Part shown: piece after piece, positions 14,501-29,500 of the stretch
Layout of the letters: every line of letters starts with the position of its first letter
How positions within the stretch are numbered: the first letter of the stretch is position 1
Origin: Poseidonibacter parvus
GTDB taxonomy: Bacteria; Campylobacterota; Campylobacteria; Campylobacterales; Arcobacteraceae
Assembly (NCBI RefSeq): GCF_001956695.1
Contig: NZ_CP019070.1
Location: forward strand, 2,046,001-2,110,000
Length of the DNA stretch: 64,000 bases
Direction of reading: 5' to 3'
The notes under the pieces: model-generated
Seen by the model: only the letters and a program-made list of their open reading frames with translations
Database searches by the model: none
Told to the model about the DNA's origin: nothing
Position numbers and translations under genes: made by a program

Positions 14501-17500
14501 GTATCACCATCATTTGTTACTACATCTTGTTCATCTTCATAACTTAGATTCACTCTAACAGCGTTTGAAGTATAATTTTCATAAGAAATAGTATCATCAT
14601 CACCTGATCCATCAATCTTGTTTTCTACTCCATCTTCATTCATAATAAAGATGTCTTTGCCTGTACCACCAATTGCATTTTCAATAGAATCTAAAGTATC
14701 AACTTCTGGACCAGAACCAACTGTTGCTGTATTATTAGTGAAATCTACTGTTACTCCGATTGTTTTTTCAACATATGATGCAGTATCAGAACCTTCACCA
14801 CCGACTAAAACATCACTTCCACCTTGACCACTTAAGATATCATCTCCATCAAGACCTGTTAATGTATTTACATCAGAGTCACCAGTTAAAACATCATTTC
14901 CAGCAGAACCTGTTAAGTTTTCTATATCTTTTAAATAATCAGTTGTTACTATTACTCCATCTTGATATATATTAGCTTCATAATAGCCCTCTGCATCCGC
15001 TGCGCTTGATAAGTCAATAACTACATTATCTTGATCTTCTTGAGAACTGTCAACATTTACTCCAACATAAGAGATACTATCTCCATTTGTCTCATTGCCT
15101 TCATTTCCATCAAATTTATTTGAAACAGTTAGTTTTGAGATAAAAGTATCATCATAAGTTGAACCTATAGCATTTTCAATACCATCTAATTCATCAGTAC
15201 CTTCACCTGTTGCTTCATCATTAACAAAATCTACAGTAACTCCATTTATTGCACCTTCATAAGTTACTGTGTCATTATTTGATGAATCTGTTCCAGCTTG
15301 ATCTCCACCATAGATTTTATCATCATTAGCTCCACCACTTATAGTATCATCACCTGCTCCACCATATAAAGTATCAGTACCATCATTACCTTCTAAGTAA
15401 TCATTACCATCACTTGTAGAATGTGCTTCATCATCTCCATGAATAATATCAGCTTCACTTCCACCTTTTATAGTATCAACTCCTATCCCACCATAAATTA
15501 AGTCTTCTCCAGCATCACCAGTAATTGAATCATCACCTTCTCCACCATAAATAGAGTCAGCTCCTGAACCACCTTCTATACGGTCATTACCTTCTTCACC
15601 ATATAAGGTATCAAGGTCTCCAGCACCAAGAATAGAATCATTCCCAGAACCACCATAAATAGTGTCATTACCTGAACCACCATCTAATAATTCATATTCT
15701 GTAGTGTCTGTAACAGTGTTTGAACCACCATATATTTCATCATTACCAGCTTCACCATATATTGTATCAGTATCATCTGCACCACTTAGAATATTCTTAT
15801 CAGAATTACCTCTAATTGTGTCCTCACCTGCTGTTCCAGTAATATCTTCTATATTTCTAACAGTATCACTATCAGCAAGAGAATTATCACTAGCATTTCT
15901 AATATCTAATGTATTATCTATTAAATTTGCATTTAGATTATATGAATTAGAAATTGCACTATAATCAATAGTATCTCTTAAACCATCATTACCAGCACTT
16001 GTATCACCTTCTATAACATCATTTCCATTATCTACATCGATGATATAGAAAGTATCATTACCTGAACCACCTACAAGTGAATTATCATCACTATTTCCAG
16101 TAAACTCATCATCTTCATCACTACCAGTTACATGTTCAATATTATATAAATAATCTGTAACTAAACCATTTATTACTACTTGATTTGTATCTAAATTCGC
16201 AACTATTGCATTTGAAGAATCTTCATAACTTACTGTATCATCTTCATCATTAGCATGCTCACCAATTGTTGAATTTAAAGCATCATCTAAACTAGTAGTT
16301 CCCCCATTAAAAATATTTGAAACTGCATTATCACCTTTAAAACTATCTGCTTGTGTTGAACCAATTACATTTTCTATATTTACTAAAGTATCACTATCAT
16401 TTGCATCTACTATTCCAGTTCCAGCTTCTAAATCAACTGTAACTGAGCTATTAGAATATGAATAATTTGCAGTATCACCATTAGTTTCACCATCAGTTCC
16501 ACCATCAAGATGGTCATTTCCTGATTTACCTTCTAATAAGTCATCTCCATCTAAACCCTTTAGAGTATTGTCACTATTATCCCCAGTTAATGTATCATTT
16601 CCATCTGTTGCTATAATATTCTCAATATCTATTAAAGTATCAGTTGCAGTTACATTTCCACCTTGATATACTTGAACACTTGAACCATCTGAAACGATTT
16701 TATCTTCTGTTATGACATTTACAGTTAAATCACTATAATCAACTGTATCTCCTAAATTATGTGCTCCACCATCAAAAGAGTTATCTGTATCAAATTTTGA
16801 TTTGAAAGTATCATCAAGATCAGAACCAATAGCATTTTCAATTCCAATTAAAGTATCACTACCTTCACCCGTTGCTGTACCATCTTCTAAGTTAACAATT
16901 ACAGCTGTTGCTGAATCTTCATAAGTAACAGTATCAGAAGTTGAAGTATCATTCCCATCTTCATCTCCACCATAAAGAGAATCATTACCTAATCCTCCAG
17001 ATAAAATATCATCACCTATTTCACCATAAAGAATGTCATCTCCTGCTTGTCCACTTAATATATCATTTCCTGCTTGTCCACTTAATATATTTGAACTGCT
17101 ATTACCAGTAACATTATCATCACCTTGCGTTGCAATTATATTTTCTATATTTGTAACCCAATCTGTATCTCCATCGTTAACTAATATATTAGATGAAGTA
17201 ATCCCATCTTCAAGAGATGCAGTAATTTGATTTGATGAAGATAAAGCGCTATAATCTACTGTATCACTACCATCTGAAGAAGTACTTTCTTCATAAGCTC
17301 CATAAATTGTATCAGCCCCATCACTTGCACTCGTTGCAATAAAAGTATCATTTCCAGAACCACCTTCTAGAATATCTATACCGTCATTTCCTTGAATTAA
17401 ATCATTTCCTGCTTTTCCTTCAAGTTTATTTCCTTGTGAATCACCAATTAATGTATCAAAACTACTAGAACCTGCAACATTTATCATTCCATATAAATGA

Positions 17501-20500
17501 TCTGTTGATTCAAGATTTGTAAAACCATCATCTAAAATTGTATTTGATTTTAATGCTTCTGAATATACATTTCCCTGTGCATCTGTAAGAGTAGTGCTTA
17601 AATCTACATATACTTTTGCAGCATTATCATAATATACTTTATTATATTCACCATTTTCTACTGAATGAATTCCATTACTATCAATACTTCCTGCATAAAT
17701 ATCATCACTTCCTGCAGTTGCATAAAATTTGTCATCACCAAGGTCACCAATTAAAGTATCAGTATTACTTGAACCAGTTAAACTATCATCATGTGTAGAA
17801 CCAATTACAATTTCTATACTTGATAAATCATCTTTATTTCCAAATCCATCATTTGAAACTTCGTAACCATCTCCATCAGTATCACTTAAGTCTACAGTTA
17901 CTGCATTAGTAGAATCAATGAAAGTAATTGTATCTTGTCCTAAACCACCTTTAATAGTATCAATTCCATCGGCACCACTTAAAGTATCATCACCTTCATC
18001 TCCATCAAGTATATTATTATCATCATCACCTTTGATAATATCATCACCTTTTGAACCTGTAATATTTTCTATTTCTTTTAATAAATCATTTGAACTTGTA
18101 TTAGCAACATTAACAGTAACATAGCCATTTGTATCAGGTGTTTCATTTAAATCAATACTTATATTATGACTTGTTCCAAAAGCAGAGTAATCAACAGTAT
18201 CTCCAATGCCATCTTCTTGACCTTCACCACCAACAATATAATCAACACCATCATCTCCATCTTCAAGTATTTTATCTTGTAATGTGCTTGTATCATCATC
18301 AAGTCCTGCTTTAAAAGTATCATCTCCATCTCCACCTTTTAAAGTATCACTTCCACCTGCTCCAACAATTGTATCATCACCTTGGAAACCATCAATTAAA
18401 TTGTTGTCATTATCTCCACCAATATAATCAGCACCTGTTGTTCCTGTAATATTTTCTATATTTTTTAAACTATCTTCTTCTGATCCAATAGTAGCACTTG
18501 CATAACCTGAGCTATCTTGATTCATAAGATTTACATCTAAGTAAATAGACCCTGTTTTTGAAGAATAATCTACTGTATCTCCAACTACTTCAGATCCTTC
18601 TCCACCATCAATAATATCATCACCATCTCCACCACTTAACTCATCATCTCCAGTTCCACCATAAAGTTCATCATTATCATCTCCACCTTCTAAGATGTCA
18701 TCGCCATCTCTTCCGTATAAAGTATCTTCTCCTGATTCACCTTTTAATTCATCATTTCCAGTTCCAGTTTCGCCTGTATCCGCATCTGCTTCGATATTAC
18801 TTAAATCACCACCATAAAGGATATCATTATCATCTCCACCTCGTAGTAAATCATCATCAGCTCCTCCAAATAATTCATCATCACCTGAATCACCTTTTAA
18901 TGTATCTTCTCCTGAATTTCCATAAAGTGTATCATTTCCTACATTACCAGAGAACTGATCATCACCATCATTTCCAGTTAAAATATTTTTATAAATATCT
19001 CCATCAACAATATCATTACCAGCACCACCAATTACATTTTCAACATTTTTAATATTTGAATCATTAGTCCCATTTGCAATTGTTACTTGGGCATTTGTAT
19101 CTGCATTTAAAGTTACGTTAATAGCCTGATTTGATGCATTATTTTCGTAAGAGATAGTATCTCCACTTCCACTTCCACCATCAACAGTATCATCGCCATC
19201 AGAAGCACCCATAATAAATAAGTCATTCCCTGCTCCACCTTGAAGATTATCATTTCCATCTAGTCCATCAATAGTATCACTATCATCGCCACCATTTATA
19301 GTATTAGAATTAAGATCACCAATTAGTATATCTTTATATAATGAACCAGAAATGTTACTAAAGTTTGTAATAGTATCTGTATCATTTGTACCATCTAAAT
19401 CAGTATCTGTTGAAACAGATATAGCACTATTTGATGCTATTGTTGTTGTGTTATATGTGTAATCATTCCCAGATAAATTTACATTTACACCAGAACTTAC
19501 TTCATTAAATTCTAAAGTATTATTTCCAGTTCCTCCATCTAAATTATCATCACCATCTCCACCATCAATAATGTCATCTCCACCCATACCTTTTATAGTA
19601 TTAATAGAACTGTTTCCTATAATAGAGTCATTTCCTACATCACTACTAGTAATATTTTCTATATTAGCTATTGAATGGTCAGCAATTTGATTTCCAACTG
19701 TAACATCAGTTCTTGCACCATTTTCACCTAAAATTACATTTATATTTGTAGTTACTAAATTTGTATAATCTATTGTATCCCCAAGAGATTCTTCTCCAGT
19801 ACCACCATCAATGTCATCTCCTGTAAAGTCATTACCTTTAAAAGTGTCATCTCCTTCATCACCCTCAAGTTTGTCTGCTCCACTATTACCTGTGATCTCA
19901 TCATCACCTGTTCCACCTGTTAAGGTATTTATCTCATCATTCCCTATTAATACATCATTCCCATCTGTACCTATTATATTCTCTATATTTGCTATTGATA
20001 CTGTTGTTCCATCTGAAATTACTGCATTATTATTTGTTTCTAAATCTACTGTTACTGTTGAGTTTAATGAAGAAAAATCTACTGTATCACTATTTAAACT
20101 TCCGTCTGTATTCCCATCATCTTGGCCATCAATATATCCATCAATAGTATCATTTCCATCACCTTCATTTATTATAAAAGTATCATTACCTACTCCACCA
20201 TATAATAAATCTGCTCCAGCTTTTCCTTCTATATAATCGTTACCTACATTTCCTGTTATAACATTTACATTATCATCACCTGTTAATGAATCATTTCCAC
20301 CCGAACCTGTTAAGTTCTCAAAATTACTAATAGTATCTAGGCCTTCATTTACAGTATTCTGTTGTGTTGTTATTGATAAATCTACTGTTACACCTGCATT
20401 TGAATTTTCATAAGTTAAAGTATCTATTCCAGCTGATCCATCTAGAATATTATCATTACTATCACCTTCTATAATATCATTTTCTGAACTTCCTAATACA

Positions 20501-23500
20501 TTATCTATATCAGTATATGTATCTGTTTTCCCATATCCATCTATTCCATTACCTTGATCTAAACTTACATTTATCCCAGAACTATCTGTAGCATATGAAA
20601 CTGTATTATTTCCACTTCCACCAATTATTGCATCTGATCCATCTCCACCTACGAGGATATCATCTCCAGAAGAACCATCAATAATATTATCTTGTTCATT
20701 TCCAACTAGTGTATCTGCTGCATTTCCACCTAATATATTTTCAAAGCCGTATAAAGTATCTGTACCAATATCAGATCCTCTTGCTGTTTGTGCATCTATA
20801 TCATCTTCACTTATATCTGCATCATTATCACCATCTATATCTATATTAGATATTGTATTACCTAGGTTTACATATACACTATTTGTAGAGTCTTCAAATG
20901 AAATAGTATCTTCTCCACCATTACCATCAAGTGTATTATCAGAAGAATTCCCTTGAATAATATCAGCTCCTGATCCTGCTATAATATTTTCAATATTTGC
21001 AATTTCATGATCTTGTGTATCATTAATCTCAACATCTGCAAAGCCTATATCATTTAGAGTAACTTTAATATTTTCTGTTGCTCCTAATGTTGAATAATCA
21101 ACTGTATCTCCAACACTTGTATTTGAGCCACCATCTATTTTTGAATCTGTGAATTCATCACCTTTAAATGTATCATCTCCATCTTCACCACTTAAAGTAT
21201 CTGCTCCACCATTTCCTGTGATTTCATCATCACCTGATCCTGCATTAATAATATTTGCATTTGAGTCACCTGTTAACACATCAGCAAAGTCACTACCTTT
21301 TATATTTTCAATAGAGTTTAATGTATCTGTTCCTAACTCTGTACTTACTATTTGTCCTGTACTTCCATCATTATAGCCTGCTGTATTTAAGTCAACTGTT
21401 ACACCTTCACTTAAGGCATCACTATAATCAGCTGTATCATTCCCTGTTCCACCATCAAGCAGGTCATTTCCTGCTCCACCTATTAATATATCATCATCTG
21501 CTTCACCATATAGAAAATCATCTCCTGCTTTTCCATCGATATAATCATCACCATTTCCACCATATAATGTATTACTTGAGGCATCACCATATAATATATC
21601 ATCAAAGTCTGTTGCGTTTATATTTTCTATATTTGTTAAAGTATCTGTACCATCTTCTTTTTCTACAGTATATGCACTAGCTCCTGTTGCTGTTATTGTT
21701 ACACCTGCTGTTAGTTTTGAATAATCTACACTATCTCCTGTGCTATGACCTTCTCCATCTATGGTATCATCCCCTAATGATCCTACAAAGATATCGTTAC
21801 CTTCTCCACCTTTTAGTATATTATCTGAGCTATTACCTGTAATCTTATCATCACCTGTTCCACCAGTAATATTTTCTATATTTGTTATTGTATGATCTGT
21901 AGAATTACTTCCAATTTGAACAGTTGTAGTTTCACCATTATCTTCTAAGTCAACAATTACTGAAGATGTAATGTCTTGATAATTTACAGTATCCCCAAGA
22001 GATTCTTCTCCAGTACCACCATCAATGTCATCTCCTGTAAAGTCATTACCTTTAAAAGTGTCATCTCCTTCATCACCCTCAAGTTTGTCTGCTCCACTAT
22101 TACCTGTGATCTCATCATCACCTGTTCCACCTGTTAAGGTATTTATCTCATCATTCCCTATTAATACATCATTCCCATCTGTACCTATTATATTCTCTAT
22201 ATTTGCTATTGATACTGTTGTTCCATCTGAAATTACTGCATTATTATTTGTTTCTAAATCTACTGTTACTGTTGAGTTTAATGAAGAAAAATCTACTGTA
22301 TCACTATTTAAACTTCCGTCTGTATTCCCATCATCTTGGCCATCAATATATCCATCAATAGTATCATTTCCATCACCTTCATTTATTATAAAAGTATCAT
22401 TACCTACTCCACCATATAATAAATCTGCTCCAGCTTTTCCTTCTATATAATCGTTACCTACATTTCCTGTTATAACATTTACATTATCATCACCTGTTAA
22501 TGAATCATTTCCACCCGAACCTGTTAAGTTCTCAAAATTACTAATAGTATCTAGGCCTTCATTTACAGTATTCTGTTGTGTTGTTATTGATAAATCTACT
22601 GTTACACCTGCATTTGAATTTTCATAAGTTAAAGTATCTATTCCAGCTGATCCATCTAGAATATTATCATTACTATCACCTTCTATAATATCATTTTCTG
22701 AGCTTCCTAATACATTATCTATATCAGTATATGTATCTGTTTTCCCATATCCATCTATTCCATTACCTTGATCTAAACTTACATTTATCCCTGAACTATC
22801 TGTAGCATATGAAACTGTATTATTTCCACTTCCACCAATTATTGCATCTGATCCATCTCCACCTACGAGGATATCATCTCCAGAAGAACCATCAATAATA
22901 TTATCTTGTTCATTTCCAACTAGTGTATCTGCTGCATTTCCACCTAATATATTTTCAAAGCCGTATAAAGTATCTGTACCAATATCAGATCCTCTTGCTG
23001 TTTGTGCATCTATATCATCTTCACTTATATCTGCATCATTATCACCATCTATATCTATATTAGATATTGTATTACCTAGGTTTACATATACACTATTTGT
23101 AGAGTCTTCAAATGAAATAGTATCTTCTCCACCATTACCATCAAGTGTATTATCAGAAGAATTCCCTTGAATAATATCAGCTCCTGATCCTGCTATAATA
23201 TTTTCAATATTTGCAATTTCATGATCTTGTGTATCATTAATCTCAACATCTGCAAAGCCTATATCATTTAGAGTAACTTTAATATTTTCTGTTGCTCCTA
23301 ATGTTGAATAATCAACTGTATCTCCAACACTTGTATTTGAGCCACCATCTATTTTTGAATCTGTGAATTCATCACCTTTAAATGTATCATCTCCATCTTC
23401 ACCACTTAAAGTATCTGCTCCACCATTTCCTGTGATTTCATCATCACCTGATCCTGCATTAATAATATTTGCATTTGAGTCACCTGTTAACACATCAGCA

Positions 23501-26500
23501 AAGTCACTACCTTTTATATTTTCAATAGAGTTTAATGTATCTGTTCCTAACTCTGTACTTACTATTTGTCCTGTACTTCCATCATTATAGCCTGCTGTAT
23601 TTAAGTCAACTGTTACACCTTCACTTAAGGCATCACTATAATCAGCTGTATCATTCCCTGTTCCACCATCAAGCAGGTCATTTCCTGCTCCACCTATTAA
23701 TATATCATCATCTGCTTCACCATATAGAAAATCATCTCCTGCTTTTCCATCGATATAATCATCACCATTTCCACCATATAATGTATTACTTGAGGCATCA
23801 CCATATAATATATCATCAAAGTCTGTTGCGTTTATATTTTCTATATTTGTTAAAGTATCTGTACCATCTTCTTTTTCTACAGTATATGCACTAGCTCCTG
23901 TTGCTGTTATTGTTACACCTGCTGTTAGTTTTGAATAATCTACACTATCTCCTGTGCTATGACCTTCTCCATCTATGGTATCATCCCCTAATGATCCTAC
24001 AAAGATATCGTTACCTTCTCCACCTTTTAGTATATTATCTGAGCTATTACCTGTAATCTTATCATCACCTGTTCCACCTTCAGCATTCTCAATATCTTTG
24101 ATTATTAAATCATTACCATTAGCATTATCAGTATTTTGTTCATTTAGATTTGATAAATCAATAGTAATATCATTTGTGTTATTTTTAAAACTAATAAAAT
24201 CACTACCCTCTCCACCATCAAGATAATCAATTTCACCAGAGTTAGTTGTTCCACCTGAATCTAAAGTATCATCACCTGCATTACCAATTAGTGTATTTTC
24301 GCTACTATTTCCAGTTAGTTCATCATCTCCACTTCCACCAATAACTCCTTCAATTGATTCAAAAGTATCTGTACCTTGTGAAGCACTAATAGTCTTAATT
24401 CCATCAGAAATATCTACAGTTAAATCTTCACTAGCCTCGCTATAATCAACAGTATCAGTTCCACTTCCACCTTTTAGTACATCATCTCCACTTCCACCTT
24501 TTAGTGTATCATTTCCACTTCCACCAATAAGTTCATCATTTCCAGACTCTCCAGATAAAATGTCATTTCCATCTCTACCTTCAAGAGTATTTTTATCACT
24601 ATTTCCTGTTATACTATCAACTAAATCAGTACCAATTATATTTTCAATATCTTTAATCTGATGGTTTTCATTACTAGAACCAACTTCAACATAAACAGAA
24701 TCTGTATCATCAAGATCTACATTTATAGCAGAAGTTAATGAACTATAATCTACAGTATCACCATTTATTTCACTACTTTCTCCACCATCAATAAAATCAT
24801 CTTTTGATTCATTAGCAACACTTCCAAACTTAAAAGTATCATCTCCTGCATCTCCATATAAGTTATCCGAGCCAGTTCCACCTATTAAAGTATCATCACC
24901 ATCTTCACCTCGAAGATAATCATCTTCTGCTCCACCATCAAGTGTATCATCTCCTGTATTTCCATATAATGTATTTACTAAGCTAGAACCTTTAATATCA
25001 TCATTATCTTCAGACCCTTTAGCATTTTCAATATTTAAAATACTATCTATTTCATCATTTGCATCAAAAGTATCATTATTATCTATATCAACAATTGCTT
25101 GGCTATTAGATAGATCAATATTTACACCATCTGTTCGTGAAGAGTAATCAACATAATCTCCACTTGCCGTATTATCTCCACCATCAAGTATGTCATTACC
25201 TAAACCACCACTTAAAGTGTCGTTTCCTTCTTCACCATATAAAGAATCTTCACCTGCAGCACCACTTAATATATCATCAGAGTTTCCACCTTTAAATACA
25301 TCTTTTTGGCTATCACCTGTCATAGTATCAGCAAAATCAGAACCTTGAACCTCTTCAATTTCTGATAAAGAATCTGTTTTTCCTGAAGCAAGTTTATTTA
25401 CAGTATATTCATTTGTTCCAGAATTTGTAGTAAGAACAATTTTTTGTGATTCATTTGAATAATCAACTAAATCTATATCATTTGAAGTTGCATCAACTCC
25501 ACCTTTTATAGTATCATCTCCATCACTTGAAAAGAAAGTATCACTTCCTTCATTTCCATCTAATATATTATCTTCTGATGAACCTGTAATCTTATCATCA
25601 CCTAACCCTGCTGTTAAGTTTTCAATATTTAATAGAGTATCATTATCGCCACTTGTAATTTCCTGAGAAGAAGAGTCACTTAAATCAACTGTTATATCAG
25701 TTGAAGCAGTATAATTTGAATAATCAACAGTATCAACTCCAGCTTTTCCATCAACAGTATTAGAAATATTTTCTTCTTTCATAATAAAAGTATCGCTGTT
25801 TAAACTTCCTATTGCATTTTCTATACTTACTAATATATCTGTATCTGTACTATCATTTGCTGTTGATGAATTAAAATCAACTGCTACACCATTAGCTTGA
25901 GTATTTAAGTATGAGTAATCAGCAGTATCACTTCCTGCTCCACCATCTAGTGTGTCAATTCCTTCATTTCCAATAAGAGTGTCATTCCCACTTTGTCCAT
26001 AAAGACTATCATCACCTAATCCACCACTTAAAGTATCAGCACCATCATCTGAAGAATTATTATTAGTAATGTTATTACCATATAAAGTATCATTCCCAGA
26101 ACCACCATCTATAGTATCAGCACCAGCCATACCTTCAAATAAGTTATCAACATTATCATCAGTATCACCAATTATTTCATCATCATTTTTAGTAGCTCTA
26201 ATATTTTCAATATTTTTTAAATCATCAACGAAATTTGCTTCGTAAGTAACTTCACCAAGTAAATCACTTCCATCAGTCCCTGCATTCATATTGGCAACAA
26301 GACCTACTCCACTTGTAATATGAGAATAATCGGCAGTATCAATTCCACTTTCTCCATCTAAGACATTACTTTGAGCTTTTCCTATTAGCCAATCATCTCC
26401 ACTTCCTGATAAAAGTGTATTTGAAGAAGTATTACCTATTAAAGTGTCATTTCCTGCGCCTGTTTCAATATTTTCAATATTTACAATTTGGATATTTCCA

Positions 26501-29500
26501 GCAGCACCAGCATCTTGATAAGTATCTACTGAACCATCTTCATCATTATATAAATGTCCATTATCAGTGTCAGTATAAGTAAGTCCTAGATTAATATTTA
26601 CATCACCAGTTTCATCTTTATAACTTACAAAATCCTCACCAGTTCCACCATCTAGATAATCATAACCAGTAGTTGTTCCCCCTCCAGTTAAAGTGTCATC
26701 TCCGGCATTACCTATTAAAGTATTTGCTTCGTCTGTACCAGTAATACTATCATTATAATTTCCACCAATAGCACCTTCAATTGAAATAAAAGTATCATTT
26801 CCTAATCCTGCTCCTATAGAAACAGGAGTTGTAGAAGTAGAAGAAAGGTCAATATTTACAGAGGCATTAGCATCAGAGAAATCAGCAGTATCAATTCCAT
26901 CACCACCATCTAATATATCATCTCCAGCTCCACCTTTTAGTGTATCATCTCCTAAACCAGCATCTAATAAGTCATCACCTTCTGCACCTTCTAAAATATC
27001 ATTTCCAGCTTCACCATGAAGAGAATTATCTGATGTATTACCTACTATTGAATCATCATTCTTAGTACCTGTAACATTTTCTATATCTTTAAGAATATCA
27101 AGACCAACTAAGGTTCCATCCGTCATATCATTTGCAGTTTCATTTTCTAAATCTACATTAACACCTTTGTCATATGTAGCTTCATTATTTATATAAGTAT
27201 AATCAACACTATCCCCTACACTTGTGTTATCTCCACCATCTAGGTAATCATTTCCTGAACCACCAGATAAAGTATCATCCCCATCATTTGAAACAAATGT
27301 GTTGTCATTATTATCACCTGTTAAAATATCATCACCGCTACCTGATATAATATTTTCGATATTCTCTATATAATCATTATCAGTGCCATCTATTTGAACT
27401 CTTGTTTGAGCTGTACTATCTAAAGTTACTACAACAGAATCATTTTCTGTACTATAATCAATAGTATCATTATCAGCACCACCATCTATAGTATCAATTC
27501 CATCATTTATTGAAGAGATAAAAGTGTCGTTTCCAGTTCCACCATCTAATATATCACTACCTTCTCCACCATCGATAATGTCATTTCCAGCTTCTCCAAA
27601 AATAGTATCATCGCCAGCAGCACCAATTAAAGTGTCATCACCTTCTCTACCTTCAAAAATATTATCATTAGAATCTCCAACAATATTATCATCTTGATTT
27701 GTTGCTATAATTTTTTCAATATCATTTAATGTATCTTTAGAACCATCTTCAAGATTTACTTGTTCTTCATTTTTTGTTAAGTCAACATCTATTGATTCAT
27801 CTGATAAAGATGAGTAATCAACAACATCAATAAAATTAGAAACAGTATCAGTACCATTTGTAATAGATATTGTTTCTTCTGATTGAATTAATAATTCATT
27901 TCCATCTACAACTAAAGAACCTAAACTTCCATCTAAATTATTTTCATTAAATTGAGTAAGTATTTCATCAAGCATTGCAGTTTCATCATTGGCACTTGCA
28001 TTTGTAGTTGATAAAATTATTGTTCCTACAACAACAGTGAAAGTACTAGCTGTGTTAGAAATATTTACTCTATGAGATTGAGAGTCTTTTCCTCCATCTA
28101 AAGTATCATTTCCTCCATTTCCAATAAGAGTATCTGAACCAAATCCACCTTTTAAAATATTATCATTATCATCACCAGTTAAAATATCATCACCGAATCC
28201 ACCATCAATATTTTCAACATTTGTAACAACAATTTCACCAATACCACTAGTTTGAGAATTAGAGTCAGATAAATCTAGAGTAATATCATTTGAAGTAAAT
28301 CCAAAACTAACTAAATCGTTACCTGTTCCACCATCTAATGTATCATCTCCTCCATAGCCAATTAGTGTATCATCACCTGCTTCTGCACTGATGATATTTG
28401 CATCTGTTGTACCAATTAAAGTATCATCTCCACTACCACCAATTACACCTTCGATTGAATCAAAAGTATCAGTTCCTTGGCCAGTTGCAACTTCTGTTGG
28501 CGTTAAAGATTTTAAATCAACATATAAATCTTCTGAAACATCACTATAATCTACAGAATCTGTTCCATCTCCACCTAAGAAAGTATCATCACCTGCTCCA
28601 CCTTTCAAGGTATCATTCCCAAATCCAGAATCTAAAATATTATCTTGAGAATCACCACTGATTGTATCTGCATTTTTAGTACCAATTACATTTTCAATAT
28701 TCTCAATATAATCTGTGTTATTATTATTTAAATCTATTCCACTATTGGCTGATAAATCTACATTAACACCCTTACTATCTGTTAATACCTCATCTATATA
28801 AGAGTAATCAACTGTATCACCCTTTGTTTCATTGCCTTCACCACCGTCAATATAGTCATTTCCTTTACCACCTGATAAAGTATCATCACCTTCTTGACCT
28901 TTTAATACATTACTATTTGAATCTCCACTAATTGTATCATCAGCTTGCGACCCTATTACATTTTCAACTTGAAAGATTGTATCTTTTTCTATTCCAGATT
29001 CTTTTAATATTGATGAATTATTTTCATCTAAAGTAACATCAATAGAATTAGATCTTAAACTATAATCAATAGTATCAGTTCCAGTATTTCCTATTAAGCT
29101 ATCACTTCCATCACTTGCTAATAATGTATCATCTCCAAGGTTTCCATCAAGAATATTATCCTCATTATTTCCACCAAAAGTATCTGAATATTCAGATCCT
29201 GTAATATTTTCTATATTTTTTACAGTATCTTCTTCAATTCCAATTGTTGAAATAGCTTCTAAACCAGTATCAGCAAGTATTAATTTAACTGCATCTGAAT
29301 CACTATAATCAACTGTATCAATACCTTCTTCCCCATCTAAAAGGTCGTTTCCTTCTCCACCAATTAAAGTATCAGAATCTTCACCACCAAATAAAGAATC
29401 ATTACCAGAACGCCCTGAAAGAATATCATCACCTGCAAGTCCATATAATTCATTATCTTTTAAAGATGAACCTGTTAATACATCACTTCCTAAACCACCT

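Noticed and set aside
19775..24078. Possible composite transposon, since two direct copies flank a unique 124-bp core
   Set aside because: There is no transposase or terminal inverted repeat. Both copies and the core are in-frame RTX coding sequence, which fits simple duplication.
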